64,000 nt of DNA from JBBSEX01 sp038239345 (lineage in GTDB: Bacteria > Acidobacteriota > Terriglobia > Bryobacterales > Bryobacteraceae), in NCBI GenBank assembly GCA_038239345.1, contig JBBSEX010000002.1, forward strand, positions 248,001-312,000. The letters run 5' to 3'. The position numbers and the translations under genes were made by a program. The notes under the pieces were generated by a model, which searched no databases, was not told the DNA's origin, and saw only the letters and a program-made list of their open reading frames with translations. Numbering within the stretch: the stretch's first letter is position 1; each line of letters starts with the position of its first letter. Shown in pieces: positions 53,883 through 62,035 of the stretch.

Positions 53883-55912
53883 GCCGTCTCTTCATTCACC
53901 AGGCCGGCGCGAACCAGCAGGGCGTTCGGGTCTGGATCGCGTCCCATAAAGCTACGATATAACGCCGCCGGATCTTCACTGTCGCCTTTCGACAAAATGC
54001 GATCGCGGAACTCCCGCCCCACCGCTTCATTGAATACGCCTTCTTTCTTGAAGCGGGAGAACGCGTCGGCCTCCAAAACCTCCGCCCACTTGTAGGAATA
54101 GTATCCGGCCGCGTAACCCACCGGACCTGAAAACAAGTGCGTGAAGCCGGCGATCATGGCGTAGGCTTCCGGCAACGGCGCCGGTGAATAAGGTTGCGCT
54201 ATGCGACGCGAATAACTCACTACATCGCCGTCATTTTCGGGTGAATATTCGCGGTGCAATGCTAAATCCACCACACCCAATCCCACTTGCCGCATCTGTA
54301 CATTCGCCCCGCGGAACGTGCGCGCCCGCTTCATTTTCTGGAACAGATCCTCGGGAATCGGCTCGCCTGTCTCGTAATGCCGGGCGAACGTATCCAGTGA
54401 CCCTCGCTCCCAGCACCAGTTCTCCATAATCTGCGACGGCAGTTCCACAAAATCCCAGGCCACATTCGTACCCGCTTGGCTGCGGATCTCCGCGCGGCTC
54501 AAACAGTGATGTAGTAAATGTCCGAACTCATGGAAAATCGTCTCCACATCCCGATGCGTCAATAGCGCCGGCTTATCGCCGACCGGTGGCGTCAGGTTTC
54601 CGCAGATCAGTCCCAAATGAGGCCGCCCTGCCGGCGGATTGCCGGTGACTAGCGAGTCCATCCAGGCCCCGCCGCGCTTATTTTCGCGGGGAAAGAAGTC
54701 GGCATAGAATGCGCCTAGATACGCATCGTCGGCGACATCGTGAATCTGATAATAGTGCGTTCCCGGATCCCACACCGGCAGACCCGTCTTCTCCGTCACC
54801 TTAATTCCGAAGACTTTGCCGAAGATCTCGAACATCCCTTTCACCACGGATTCCAACGGAAAGTAGGGCCGCAAAATTTCTTCGTCGAAATCGTACAACT
54901 CTTGACGCTGCTTTTCCGCGTAATAGCCCAGGTCCCATGGATGCAAGGAGTCTAATTCCGCAAACTTCGCCAGGTCTTTGTTCTCCCGGGCAAACTGATT
55001 TTCCGTGCGCGTCTGAATGTTCAATAGAAAATCGTGGGCCTGCGCGCCGGTGTGGGCCATACGGTCATACAACACGAGGTCGGCGAAGTTCTGAAATCCC
55101 AGCAGCTTCGCTTTCTCCCGCCGTAATTCGATAATCTGTTTCAGCAGTGGGCGATTGTCGAACGCTCCTGACGTTGCCCGCGTGCTATGTGCTTCATAAA
55201 CCTGCCGGCGAATGGAGGCGTCGTCCAGATAGGTCATCAAGGCGACGTAGCTCGGAGCCTGTAGTGTAAATCGCCATCCCGCCTTCCCCTTTGATTCCGC
55301 ACTGGCCCTGGCCGCGCCCACCGCCGACGGCGGCAAACCCGACAGCTTCGGCTCGTCTGTCAGAATCAATTCAAATTCGTTGGTTGCGTCCAGAACATTC
55401 TCGGCGAACTTTGTGGTCGCCTTCGCTAGTTCCACATCCAGTTCCTGCATCCGGGTTTTGTCCGCCGCGGATAGTTCCGCGCCATGCCGGCGGAAGTCGT
55501 CGATCGTCTTCTTAAGAAATCGCGCCCGTGCGCCCGTCAACGTCTTGGCTTCCTCCGTCGCGGCATAAGCCTGAATCGCCTTCCACAATCCTTCGTTCAG
55601 CGGAAGGCTTGCATAGAACAAACTCACCGCCGGCTGGACGGCGTTATACGCGGCGCGCAACTCCGGTGTTGTGGCAACAGATTCCAGATGCCGCACCGCG
55701 CCCATGGCATAATCCAAAGGTTCCGTCAGAACATCCAGCGCCTCCATTGTATTGGCGAATGTTCGCGGTCCAGCGGCGGCGCTCAGAGACCGCACTCGCT
55801 CTTCCGCTCCGGCTAATAATTGCTCAATCGCGGGCTCCACATGTTGCGCTTGTATACGGTCAAACGGGATCTGGAACTCAATTTTCAGAAGGGGGTTCGC
55901 TTGTTCAAACAT
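53879..55912 (-). CDS. M3 family oligopeptidase (oligopeptidase A/PrlC type)
   Basis: A 677-residue cytoplasmic zinc peptidase with the HExxH motif FHEFGHLLHH (near residue 459) and the third-ligand region about 28 residues later (WDFVELPSQIMENW). Length and the C-terminal block (GYAAGYYSYKWAEVLEADAF) agree with OpdA/PrlC, which degrades peptides released from proteins or signal peptides. It is divergent from the zinc-ribbon gene. Confidence 0.93.
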   Translation of the reverse strand: MFEQANPLLKIEFQIPFDRIQAQHVEPAIEQLLAGAEERVRSLSAAAGPRTFANTMEALDVLTEPLDYAMGAVRHLESVATTPELRAAYNAVQPAVSLFYASLPLNEGLWKAIQAYAATEEAKTLTGARARFLKKTIDDFRRHGAELSAADKTRMQELDVELAKATTKFAENVLDATNEFELILTDEPKLSGLPPSAVGAARASAESKGKAGWRFTLQAPSYVALMTYLDDASIRRQVYEAHSTRATSGAFDNRPLLKQIIELRREKAKLLGFQNFADLVLYDRMAHTGAQAHDFLLNIQTRTENQFARENKDLAKFAELDSLHPWDLGYYAEKQRQELYDFDEEILRPYFPLESVVKGMFEIFGKVFGIKVTEKTGLPVWDPGTHYYQIHDVADDAYLGAFYADFFPRENKRGGAWMDSLVTGNPPAGRPHLGLICGNLTPPVGDKPALLTHRDVETIFHEFGHLLHHCLSRAEIRSQAGTNVAWDFVELPSQIMENWCWERGSLDTFARHYETGEPIPEDLFQKMKRARTFRGANVQMRQVGLGVVDLALHREYSPENDGDVVSYSRRIAQPYSPAPLPEAYAMIAGFTHLFSGPVGYAAGYYSYKWAEVLEADAFSRFKKEGVFNEAVGREFRDRILSKGDSEDPAALYRSFMGRDPDPNALLVRAGLVNEETA

Positions 55913-55967
55913 ACGGATTCTCTACTCCAGCATACCCGGGAATCTCCCGGTGTCACGTCACTACTGC

Positions 55968-55973
55968 TAGACT
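55968..55973 (+). promoter_or_regulatory. Candidate extended -10 element (TGC-TAGACT) for the zinc-ribbon gene
   Basis: TAGACT preceded by TGC ends 10 bases before ATG 55984; a leader of about four bases is predicted. Confidence 0.45.
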
Positions 55974-55983
55974 AAAAATAACA

Positions 55984-56742
55984 ATGAGCCCAGACCTTCA
56001 ACTGGTTAGCAAAGTGCAGGGTCTCGATCTTCGAATCACCGAACTAGAGAAAGAAATCGCTACACTTCCAAAGCACGTCGCCAGCATCGAAAAGACTCTC
56101 GAAACACATCAACGCCGCCTGGAAGCAGATCGCGCCGCGCTTGCCGCCAACCAGAAAGACCGCAAGAGTCTGGAAACCGACAGCAAGGTTCAGGAGGAAA
56201 AGATATCTAAACTCCGGGGTCAAATGGCCGGCGCGAAAACAAACGAGCAATATTCCGCTTTCCAGAACGAGATCAATTTCTGTTCCCGCGAAATTCGTAA
56301 ATTCGAAGATCGCATCCTCGATTTGATGAGCGAATCGGAACTTCTCGACGCCAATGTCAAGAAGGCCGAAGCCGCCCTCAAAGAAGAGAAGCAGCATGTC
56401 GATGCCGAAAAGAAAAGGGCTGTGGAACGCACCGCCAATGACAAGACACAAGTCGAAGCCTTGCGCGCCGAGCGGAAAGATGCCGTTGTGCAAATCGCTC
56501 CCCCGATGTACACGGCCTATGAACGCATTCGCAAAAAGCACGGAACCGCCATCGCCGAAGCTTCCGATGGCCGCTGCACGGCGTGCTTCATCGTTTTACG
56601 TCCGCAGTTCTATCAGGAACTTCGTAAAGGTGATCAGCTGATGTTTTGCGAGAGCTGCGGCCGCATCCTGTTTTACAATCCAGCAGTCAAATTCGAAGAC
56701 GCCCCCCTCAATCACGCCGGCGGCAAACGATTAGCGATGTAA
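55984..56742 (+). CDS. CT398-like coiled-coil protein with C4 zinc ribbon
   Basis: A 252-residue protein: a long antiparallel coiled coil (about residues 1-180) and a C-terminal zinc ribbon with CTACF and FCESCGRILFY (two C-x2-C pairs). This is the CT398/CdsZ family; members bind proteins of motility or secretion systems in some bacteria, but the role here is open. The frame is open far upstream (to 55528), but those residues overlap the M3 peptidase gene and are not real. Confidence 0.88.
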   Translation: MSPDLQLVSKVQGLDLRITELEKEIATLPKHVASIEKTLETHQRRLEADRAALAANQKDRKSLETDSKVQEEKISKLRGQMAGAKTNEQYSAFQNEINFCSREIRKFEDRILDLMSESELLDANVKKAEAALKEEKQHVDAEKKRAVERTANDKTQVEALRAERKDAVVQIAPPMYTAYERIRKKHGTAIAEASDGRCTACFIVLRPQFYQELRKGDQLMFCESCGRILFYNPAVKFEDAPLNHAGGKRLAM

Positions 56743-56878
56743 TCGCCGCTTTCGTGAAATATTAAGGAAATTTTTTCCTCGACTAGCAAAAGTTCCTGCA
56801 CCAGTACCTTTTTCGTACTACCAATCTCTTATATTTCAATCGTTTACCGGTATGGTCCCGCACTTGCATCCGCTTCTT

Positions 56879-56901
56879 TCAGTGACGATGTCGGTCACTG
56901 A
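56879..56901 (+). promoter_or_regulatory. Perfect 8-bp inverted repeat in front of the DUF3309 ribosome-binding site
   Basis: TCAGTGAC, a seven-base loop, and GTCACTGA form a perfect dyad directly followed by the ribosome-binding site AAGGAGAG. It could be an operator or an mRNA hairpin that affects translation. Confidence 0.45.
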
Positions 56902-56914
56902 GAAGGAGAGAAGC

Positions 56915-57070
56915 ATGATTGTCACCGTCATCCTGGTCGTGCTCGTATTGTTACTTCTTGGTGCCTTACCCTCGTGGCCACACAGCCGAAGCTGGGGCTA
57001 CTACCCTAGCGGGCTTACCGGGATCATTTTATTAGTGCTTGTCCTCATGTTGCTTTTTGGGTACCTCTAA
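56915..57070 (+). CDS. DUF3309-like small membrane protein
   Basis: A 51-residue protein of two hydrophobic segments around a short loop, PSWPHSRSWGYYPSG, matching the DUF3309 pattern (LLGALP-WPHS--WGYYPSG). ATG 56915 is preceded by AAGGAGAG at good spacing. Members are widespread and uncharacterised. An inverted repeat lies just upstream. Confidence 0.75.
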   Translation: MIVTVILVVLVLLLLGALPSWPHSRSWGYYPSGLTGIILLVLVLMLLFGYL

Positions 57071-57123
57071 GCCTCCTGGGATCCGACTCACGGTTAAATT
57101 CACACAGAAAGGAAATCCCTCCA

Positions 57124-57633
57124 ATGACAAGAGAAGAATACGGCGCGGCATATCAAAAGGGCTTCAACCTAACGGTTAGATTTCTGGTTTCGCGCGGGCT
57201 CTCTTATGACGCCGCGCAGGAAACGGCGCAAGCCGCCTGGACAAAAGGTTGGGAACGTTTGGCGCAGCTCCGCGACTCGAATATGGTTCTGACGTGGATG
57301 AACAGCATCGCGCTAAACATCCACCGCAGCTATATTCGCCGCGAGCCTTTGCAACAACAATTACCAGAGCTCTCCACTCCACCGCGCGTGAACTTGGCCG
57401 GGATCGATGTCCGGCGAATTCTCAAAACTTGCAAGAAGAACGATCGCCTCGTGCTGCAGCGGCACTATTTGGAAGGCTACAAAGTACAGGAAATCGCCCA
57501 GGAACACGGCTGGACCGAAACTGCTGTGCGAATCCGTCTGCTTCGCGCGCGACGGAGTGTTGGTAAGCGTCTGGATAAGCGCCCGTCATTCGCCGCCGGC
57601 CGCCAGCTTCTGGCCTTGGCCGCCGCGTCCTAA
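57124..57633 (+). CDS. Sigma-70 family (ECF-like) RNA polymerase sigma factor
   Basis: A 169-residue protein with a degenerate region 2 (AYQKGFNLTVRFLVSRGLSYDAAQETAQAAWTKGWERL, split here in description) and a clear region 4 (LVLQRHYLEGYKVQEIAQEHGW, about residues 109-131), the size of an ECF sigma factor. No anti-sigma gene is adjacent. AAAGGAAA lies before the ATG. A factor-independent terminator follows 48 bases after the stop. Confidence 0.8.
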   Translation: MTREEYGAAYQKGFNLTVRFLVSRGLSYDAAQETAQAAWTKGWERLAQLRDSNMVLTWMNSIALNIHRSYIRREPLQQQLPELSTPPRVNLAGIDVRRILKTCKKNDRLVLQRHYLEGYKVQEIAQEHGWTETAVRIRLLRARRSVGKRLDKRPSFAAGRQLLALAAAS

Positions 57634-57681
57634 AATTTCTTTATGGTCTTGTCGGCCGCTCCTCTGGCTGCCGACGCTTTC

Positions 57682-57720
57682 AGGAAGGACGATGCGCACC
57701 CGTCGTCCTTCCTCTTTTTC
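57682..57720 (+). terminator. Intrinsic terminator after the sigma factor gene
   Basis: AGGAAGGACGA and TCGTCCTTCCT form a perfect 11-bp stem with a 10-base loop, followed by CTTTTTC. It ends transcription from the sigma factor gene and separates it from the RNase III-like gene. Confidence 0.85.
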
Positions 57721-57745
57721 GTTAGATGTATGGCAAGATTGACAC

Positions 57746-58033
57746 TTGCCTAAACTCTCGCCGCAAATTCTGCAAGATGCCTGGATCGGGGATGCCGTCT
57801 TAAGTCTGTACGCCCGCCTCAAAATCCTGGAACAAGATGGCCGAATCGACGGCCAGAAATGTGCCCGGATGACCTCCAATCAGTTCCTGGCAATCTTCGG
57901 CGAACCGAGTCGAGTGGAAGCTGAAATCGGAGTCGTCTTCATTTGCGATGGAATGGAAGCCGCGTTTTCCTGGATCGACGAGAAGCTGATGATGGCTTTT
58001 CTCAAACAGGAAGAGAACCGCACGAAGAGATAG
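57746..58033 (+). CDS. Single-domain RNase III-like protein
   Basis: A 95-residue protein with DAWIGDAVLSLYARL, matching the AYIGDAVYELYVR block of Mini-RNase III, and a C-terminal EAEIGVVFICDGMEAAFSWI that matches the EALIGAIYLD-G-EAA segment of RNase III. The catalytic Asp (GDAV) and Glu (EAEIG) appear present, so it may be active on double-stranded RNA as a dimer. There is no RNA-binding domain. Start TTG 57746 is the only one that keeps the motif. It precedes the MBL-peptidase gene by about 96 bases but probably has a separate promoter. Confidence 0.65.
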   Translation: MPKLSPQILQDAWIGDAVLSLYARLKILEQDGRIDGQKCARMTSNQFLAIFGEPSRVEAEIGVVFICDGMEAAFSWIDEKLMMAFLKQEENRTKR

Positions 58034-58075
58034 ATACCCGTAATTATTCCTCCTGTTATTTAACCAAAATGTTAC

Positions 58076-58103
58076 TTGTATTTCCTTATTTTCGAAATAC
58101 ACT
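58076..58103 (+). promoter_or_regulatory. Candidate sigma-70 promoter for the MBL-peptidase gene
   Basis: TTGTAT (58076-58081) and TACACT (58098-58103) with a 16-base spacer lie in an AT-rich gap before the gene, whose ribosome-binding site AGAGGGAG and ATG 58130 follow. Confidence 0.4.
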
Positions 58104-58129
58104 TAAAAATGTTCAGAGGGAGTACATCT

Positions 58130-60700
58130 ATGGATACCCGTATCGCGGACGTCGCGCCCGATTTCTTTGTACATCTTTTCGATGTCGGTCCACAGAAGTA
58201 TGGTGATGCCCTGTTGTGTCGCTTTGGGGACAAAACGGTGCTCATCGACGGTGGGCATCCAGGGAACGACCGGGCGGCTCAAGGTCACCCTTCCCTGCAA
58301 TCGCAGATCGCCGAGGTTCTGAATCAGGATGAAAGCCAACTGCGGGTCGATCTTCTCATCGTCACGCATGCTCATTCGGATCACATCGGCTGTCTTCCGA
58401 GCTTGGTGACGAACGGACTCAGACCCACGTTTGCCCTGGTAGCCGACCCTAAACTCGGCTGGGGACGGGGCTTCACGCAGCCGGGGGATTCTCTGCCGGC
58501 CACCCAAGCGCCGGCCAAACGATTGAGCGCCGCGTTGCGCGAGGAAATTCACACTCCGGATGAACCGGCGGCACACTTGCAGGATTTCGTCGACGCCGCC
58601 GCTGCTCTGGAGCCGGCGTACAACGGGATGCTCGATGAACTTACCGCCGATACCGCGGTGACCGTGGTTCGCTATATCGGACCAGGTAGCGACGGACTGG
58701 CGGAGCTTCTGAAAAACTTTGACGATATCGGTCTTACAATACTAGGTCCCGATGAAGATCATTTGACGGCTTGCGCGGTTGGGATTCGAGGCAGGTCGAC
58801 CGAATTCGGAGATATGGCTGAACGCCAGGATCTGCAGTCCGACCAAGACGTGATTCAGACTTACATGCGCATCACAGCCGCGGCGGCTGCTTCCGATGCC
58901 TCTTTTCTAAATAGTCAAGGTGCTTTCATTAACTGCCAAAGCATGATCACCTCGTTTAAATTCCGCGGGAAAACGCTGCTATTCACCGGTGACATGCAGC
59001 TTTCAGCTCCTGGGGTATCGTCGACAAAGGTGATCGATGGCGTCGAGCGTTTGAAGGCTAGCATAAAGGATACTGCGCCTTATAGTTTCGTGAAGCTGGC
59101 CCATCACGGTAGTAAAAATGGATTCTCGGCCGAGATTCTTGAAGATACCGGATGCCATGTTTTTGGAATTTGCGGCGGGTCGACTACGGACCAAGCCCAT
59201 CCCGATCCGCTTACACTTCAATTGCTGCAGAGCCAACCGCGTACCCATTGGGCGCGTACAGACCGCAATGGGCAGTCGCGCTTTATCTTCACCGGCGCGG
59301 CGGCTCCTCGAATTACGGTAGCCACTCCGCCGACGGACGATCCTAAGCAAAACGGTACCGACCTGCAACCCGCGCAGCCAGCGATCGCAGCGGTAGCGCC
59401 GGTTTCCGCCAAGACTGAAACACCCCCCGAGCCGGCTCCCGGTCTGAGTAATTTGCAGGTGAATCGTGTGGCTGGCACAGTGCGGTTGACTGCCGAATTT
59501 CCCGCGGACGTTGGCAAGGTTTCGATCACTATAGAAATTGCCGGCGGCTCGGCTGGCGACTCGGCTAAAGATAAACCCCCTTTTGATAGGGCCCCCGCGA
59601 GCGCGATTGAGCTCGCCGGGGGCCGGCAATTACCGAAGCTACTATTTGTCACCAATCGGGCCGCGCTGCAACGAAATGTCGGCGAAACGGAGGCCACACG
59701 TGTCCTCGAGGCCATCCGCCGCAGCGGGCAAACGCTGATTGACGATGTTGCCGCCAACTGGATAGATCCACTTCCCGCCGTTAATCAAGTACGGCGCGAG
59801 CTTACGTTACAGCAGTACGCGGGAGTGGTGCTGGTCGGTGGATACGACGTGGTGCCTTCGCAACGCGTGAACTGTTTACCGAGCCGGCTGAGGTCGATTA
59901 TCGGTAGTTCATCGCAAGACGCGGACAATTTTATAGTCTGGAGCGACGACGTTTATGGGGATTTCGATGACGACGGCATCCCCGAACTCCCTGTTAGCCG
60001 CATACCCGACGGGCACTTCGCACCGCTTCTTCTGAAAGCGATTCAGGCGGCCGAAGTAAAGGAGCCGGCCACGCGCGTGGGATTTCGAAACAGCGCCCGT
60101 CCGTTCGCCGACCGCGTGTTCCGTCAAATAACTGGCAAGGGAACGATGCTGCAGTCGCACCCCGTCGTCACCCATACAGTTGAGGAAGGCGCGCTTCGTG
60201 CGGACCTGCTTTACCTAATGCTGCACGGTAGCGATTCCGATGGAACACGTTATTGGGGCGAGAACAATCCGGGCAACCGGGAGGCGATGGGTCTTCCTAA
60301 CGTCACCTCGCCCGCCGGATCGCTGGTGTTCACCGGCTGTTGCTGGGGTGCTCTCATCGTGGATCAAATCGCGTCCGAAGTGGTCGCGGCCCATCAGCCG
60401 GCGAATCGCTCGCCGGATCAATCCATCGCGCTCAAGTTCCTGCTGAATGGTGTGAATTCTTTCATCGGGTGCACGGGCGAACACTACTCACCCGAAGACC
60501 AGGTGAACCTGTACTTCGGTGGCGCGATGCATAAGGCATTCTGGAGCGCGATTGCAAAGGGGGCGGCGCCTGCGTTGGCTCTTTGGCAAGCCAAGCGCGA
60601 GTATGCTCTGGCAATGCCACATGGTCAAACCGACCCCGAGCCGGAAGCGATTGAGTTCAAAATTTTGCGTCAGTATACGTGCTTGGGTCTAGGCTGGTGA
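58130..60700 (+). CDS. Fusion of a ComEC-like MBL domain and a caspase-fold (C25/gingipain-like) cysteine peptidase
   Basis: An 856-residue protein with no signal peptide. Residues 1-390 form an MBL domain: YGDALLCRF...VLIDGG, metal ligands H80-x-H82-x-D84-H85, FTGD near 285 and AHHGSKN near 325. A Pro/Ala-rich linker and a short beta-sandwich (about 400-490) follow. From about 497 comes a caspase-hemoglobinase domain: LPKLLFVTNRAAL, VLVGGYDVVPS, the putative catalytic His in YLMLHGSDSDG (H699) and Cys in VFTGCCWGA (C737 or C738), and IGCTGEHYSPEDQ. ATG 58130 is favoured by AGAGGGAG upstream over the open frame to 58076. An MBL nuclease joined to a self-processing peptidase suggests a conflict or regulated-cleavage system; that is inference. 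Confidence 0.85.
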   Translation: MDTRIADVAPDFFVHLFDVGPQKYGDALLCRFGDKTVLIDGGHPGNDRAAQGHPSLQSQIAEVLNQDESQLRVDLLIVTHAHSDHIGCLPSLVTNGLRPTFALVADPKLGWGRGFTQPGDSLPATQAPAKRLSAALREEIHTPDEPAAHLQDFVDAAAALEPAYNGMLDELTADTAVTVVRYIGPGSDGLAELLKNFDDIGLTILGPDEDHLTACAVGIRGRSTEFGDMAERQDLQSDQDVIQTYMRITAAAAASDASFLNSQGAFINCQSMITSFKFRGKTLLFTGDMQLSAPGVSSTKVIDGVERLKASIKDTAPYSFVKLAHHGSKNGFSAEILEDTGCHVFGICGGSTTDQAHPDPLTLQLLQSQPRTHWARTDRNGQSRFIFTGAAAPRITVATPPTDDPKQNGTDLQPAQPAIAAVAPVSAKTETPPEPAPGLSNLQVNRVAGTVRLTAEFPADVGKVSITIEIAGGSAGDSAKDKPPFDRAPASAIELAGGRQLPKLLFVTNRAALQRNVGETEATRVLEAIRRSGQTLIDDVAANWIDPLPAVNQVRRELTLQQYAGVVLVGGYDVVPSQRVNCLPSRLRSIIGSSSQDADNFIVWSDDVYGDFDDDGIPELPVSRIPDGHFAPLLLKAIQAAEVKEPATRVGFRNSARPFADRVFRQITGKGTMLQSHPVVTHTVEEGALRADLLYLMLHGSDSDGTRYWGENNPGNREAMGLPNVTSPAGSLVFTGCCWGALIVDQIASEVVAAHQPANRSPDQSIALKFLLNGVNSFIGCTGEHYSPEDQVNLYFGGAMHKAFWSAIAKGAAPALALWQAKREYALAMPHGQTDPEPEAIEFKILRQYTCLGLGW

Positions 60701-60726
60701 GGCGTACAATTAAAGGTGAGGTGCCT

Positions 60727-61122
60727 GTGGATCAAGATTTCGTGAACGCCGCGCAACAAGCCCTTGATGAAAAAAAGGCCGGATACCGCATCATCGTTCC
60801 GGCCGCAAAGACCGCTTCCGACTCGATGCGGACGACGTTACCGCCGCAGAGCGACACACCGGATATCGATGCGTTGATCAGGAAGCATAGCGAGTCTGTG
60901 AAGAGCGACGCAAATCCCGGATCGGATAAAGGCACTGGGGACGAGGACTTTGAGTTCTTTACCGGGAAGAAGAAAGCCGGGATCCCGGGCGATCAGCCGA
61001 AGGACGCGGACCAGATAATCAGGATCGAACGGGGCGGGCTTTCAAACGATGAGAAAGCTCCTTTCGAAGAAGGCGCGGTCTACAGCCCGCAAAAGAACAA
61101 GATCACCGGCTGGAAGGGTTAG
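60727..61122 (+). CDS. Small hypothetical protein downstream of the MBL-peptidase
   Basis: A 131-residue hydrophilic protein with no family I recognise. It has an N-terminal helix (DFVNAAQQALDEKKAGYRIIVPAA in two parts), a disordered acidic middle and a C-terminal DQIIRIERGGLS...VYSPQKNKITGWKG. GTG 60727 follows GGTGAGG; the frame is open to 60679 inside the previous gene. It lies 26 bases after the MBL-peptidase stop on the same strand, so it is a likely partner or substrate. Confidence 0.6.
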   Translation: MDQDFVNAAQQALDEKKAGYRIIVPAAKTASDSMRTTLPPQSDTPDIDALIRKHSESVKSDANPGSDKGTGDEDFEFFTGKKKAGIPGDQPKDADQIIRIERGGLSNDEKAPFEEGAVYSPQKNKITGWKG

Positions 61123-61128
61123 GGCTGC

Positions 61129-61134
61129 TAACAT
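61129..61134 (+). promoter_or_regulatory. Candidate extended -10 element (TGC-TAACAT) for the dienelactone hydrolase gene
   Basis: TAACAT preceded by TGC ends 7 bases before ATG 61142, implying a leaderless transcript separate from the upstream MBL-peptidase unit. Confidence 0.45.
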
Positions 61135-61141
61135 CCTCTGT

Positions 61142-62035
61142 ATGGAACGCAAGAAAGCTTCTGATTTCCCGCCGGAATTATTACAACTTCTGGACCGCTA
61201 CGTTCACGGCGATATCGGACGCCGGGACTTTCTGGGAGGCGCCAAGAAGTTTGCCGTCGGTGGATTAACGGCCACCGCCATCTTCGAGAGTTTACGTCCC
61301 AACTATGCATTTGCGGAGCAGGTGCCGAAGGACGACGGCCGTATCAAGACCGAGTACGTAACGGTTCCGTCGCCGGCGGGCAACGGTAATATTAAAGGCT
61401 ATTTCGTTCGTCCCGCGAAGGCCAGCGGAAAGCTTCCCGGTATTCTTGTCGTCCATGAGAATCGCGGCCTCAATCCTTACATCGAGGATGTAGCGCGGCG
61501 TTTAGGCACGGCGAATTTCATGGCTTTCGCGCCCGATGGTCTGACTAGCGTTGGCGGCTATCCGGGAGACGACGAGAAGGGCGGCCAACTCTTCGGTAAA
61601 GTAGATAAGTCGAAAATGACCGAAGACTTTATCGCGGCGGCACATTGGCTGAAAGGCCGCCCGGACTGCACGGGCAAAATCGGCGTGGTCGGTTTCTGCT
61701 TTGGCGGAGGGATTTCCAATGCCCTCGCGGTTCGAATGGGCGACGAGCTTTCGGCTGCGGTTCCATTCTACGGTGGACAACCCCCAGCCGCGGAGGTGCC
61801 GAAGATCAAAGCCCCGCTATTGCTGCAGTATGCGGGGCTGGATACGCGTGTGAACGGCGGATGGCCGGCCTATGAGGAAGCGCTCAAGGCCAACCATATC
61901 AACTACACTGCATATATTTACGATGGCGTGAACCATGGCTTTCACAACGACACGACGCCGCGCTATGACGAAGCCGCCGCTACTTTGGCCTGGCAGAGGA
62001 CGTTGGATTTCTTCAATAAATACGTCAGGACATAA
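61142..62035 (+). CDS. Exported dienelactone hydrolase family protein
   Basis: A 297-residue protein with a Tat-like signal set back from the N-terminus (GRRDFLGGAKKFAVGG, about residues 26-41) and a dienelactone hydrolase domain: VVHENRGLNPYIEDVARR, nucleophile Cys186 in GFCFGGG, and the catalytic His in NHGFHND. The family opens lactones of halo-aromatic degradation or acts on other esters. ATG 61142 is taken from its promoter spacing; the frame is open to 61049. Its last 11 bases overlap the convergent aldolase gene. Confidence 0.88.
   Translation: MERKKASDFPPELLQLLDRYVHGDIGRRDFLGGAKKFAVGGLTATAIFESLRPNYAFAEQVPKDDGRIKTEYVTVPSPAGNGNIKGYFVRPAKASGKLPGILVVHENRGLNPYIEDVARRLGTANFMAFAPDGLTSVGGYPGDDEKGGQLFGKVDKSKMTEDFIAAAHWLKGRPDCTGKIGVVGFCFGGGISNALAVRMGDELSAAVPFYGGQPPAAEVPKIKAPLLLQYAGLDTRVNGGWPAYEEALKANHINYTAYIYDGVNHGFHNDTTPRYDEAAATLAWQRTLDFFNKYVRT

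Noticed and set aside
55528..55983. N-terminal extension of the zinc-ribbon protein
   Set aside because: The 152 extra codons are antisense to the M3 peptidase gene and have no family similarity; ATG 55984 follows a promoter-like element.
56765..56779. AGGAAA-TTT-TTTCCT as a terminator after the zinc-ribbon gene
   Set aside because: The stem is six A/T-rich pairs with almost no loop and lacks a clear downstream U-tract; too weak to list.
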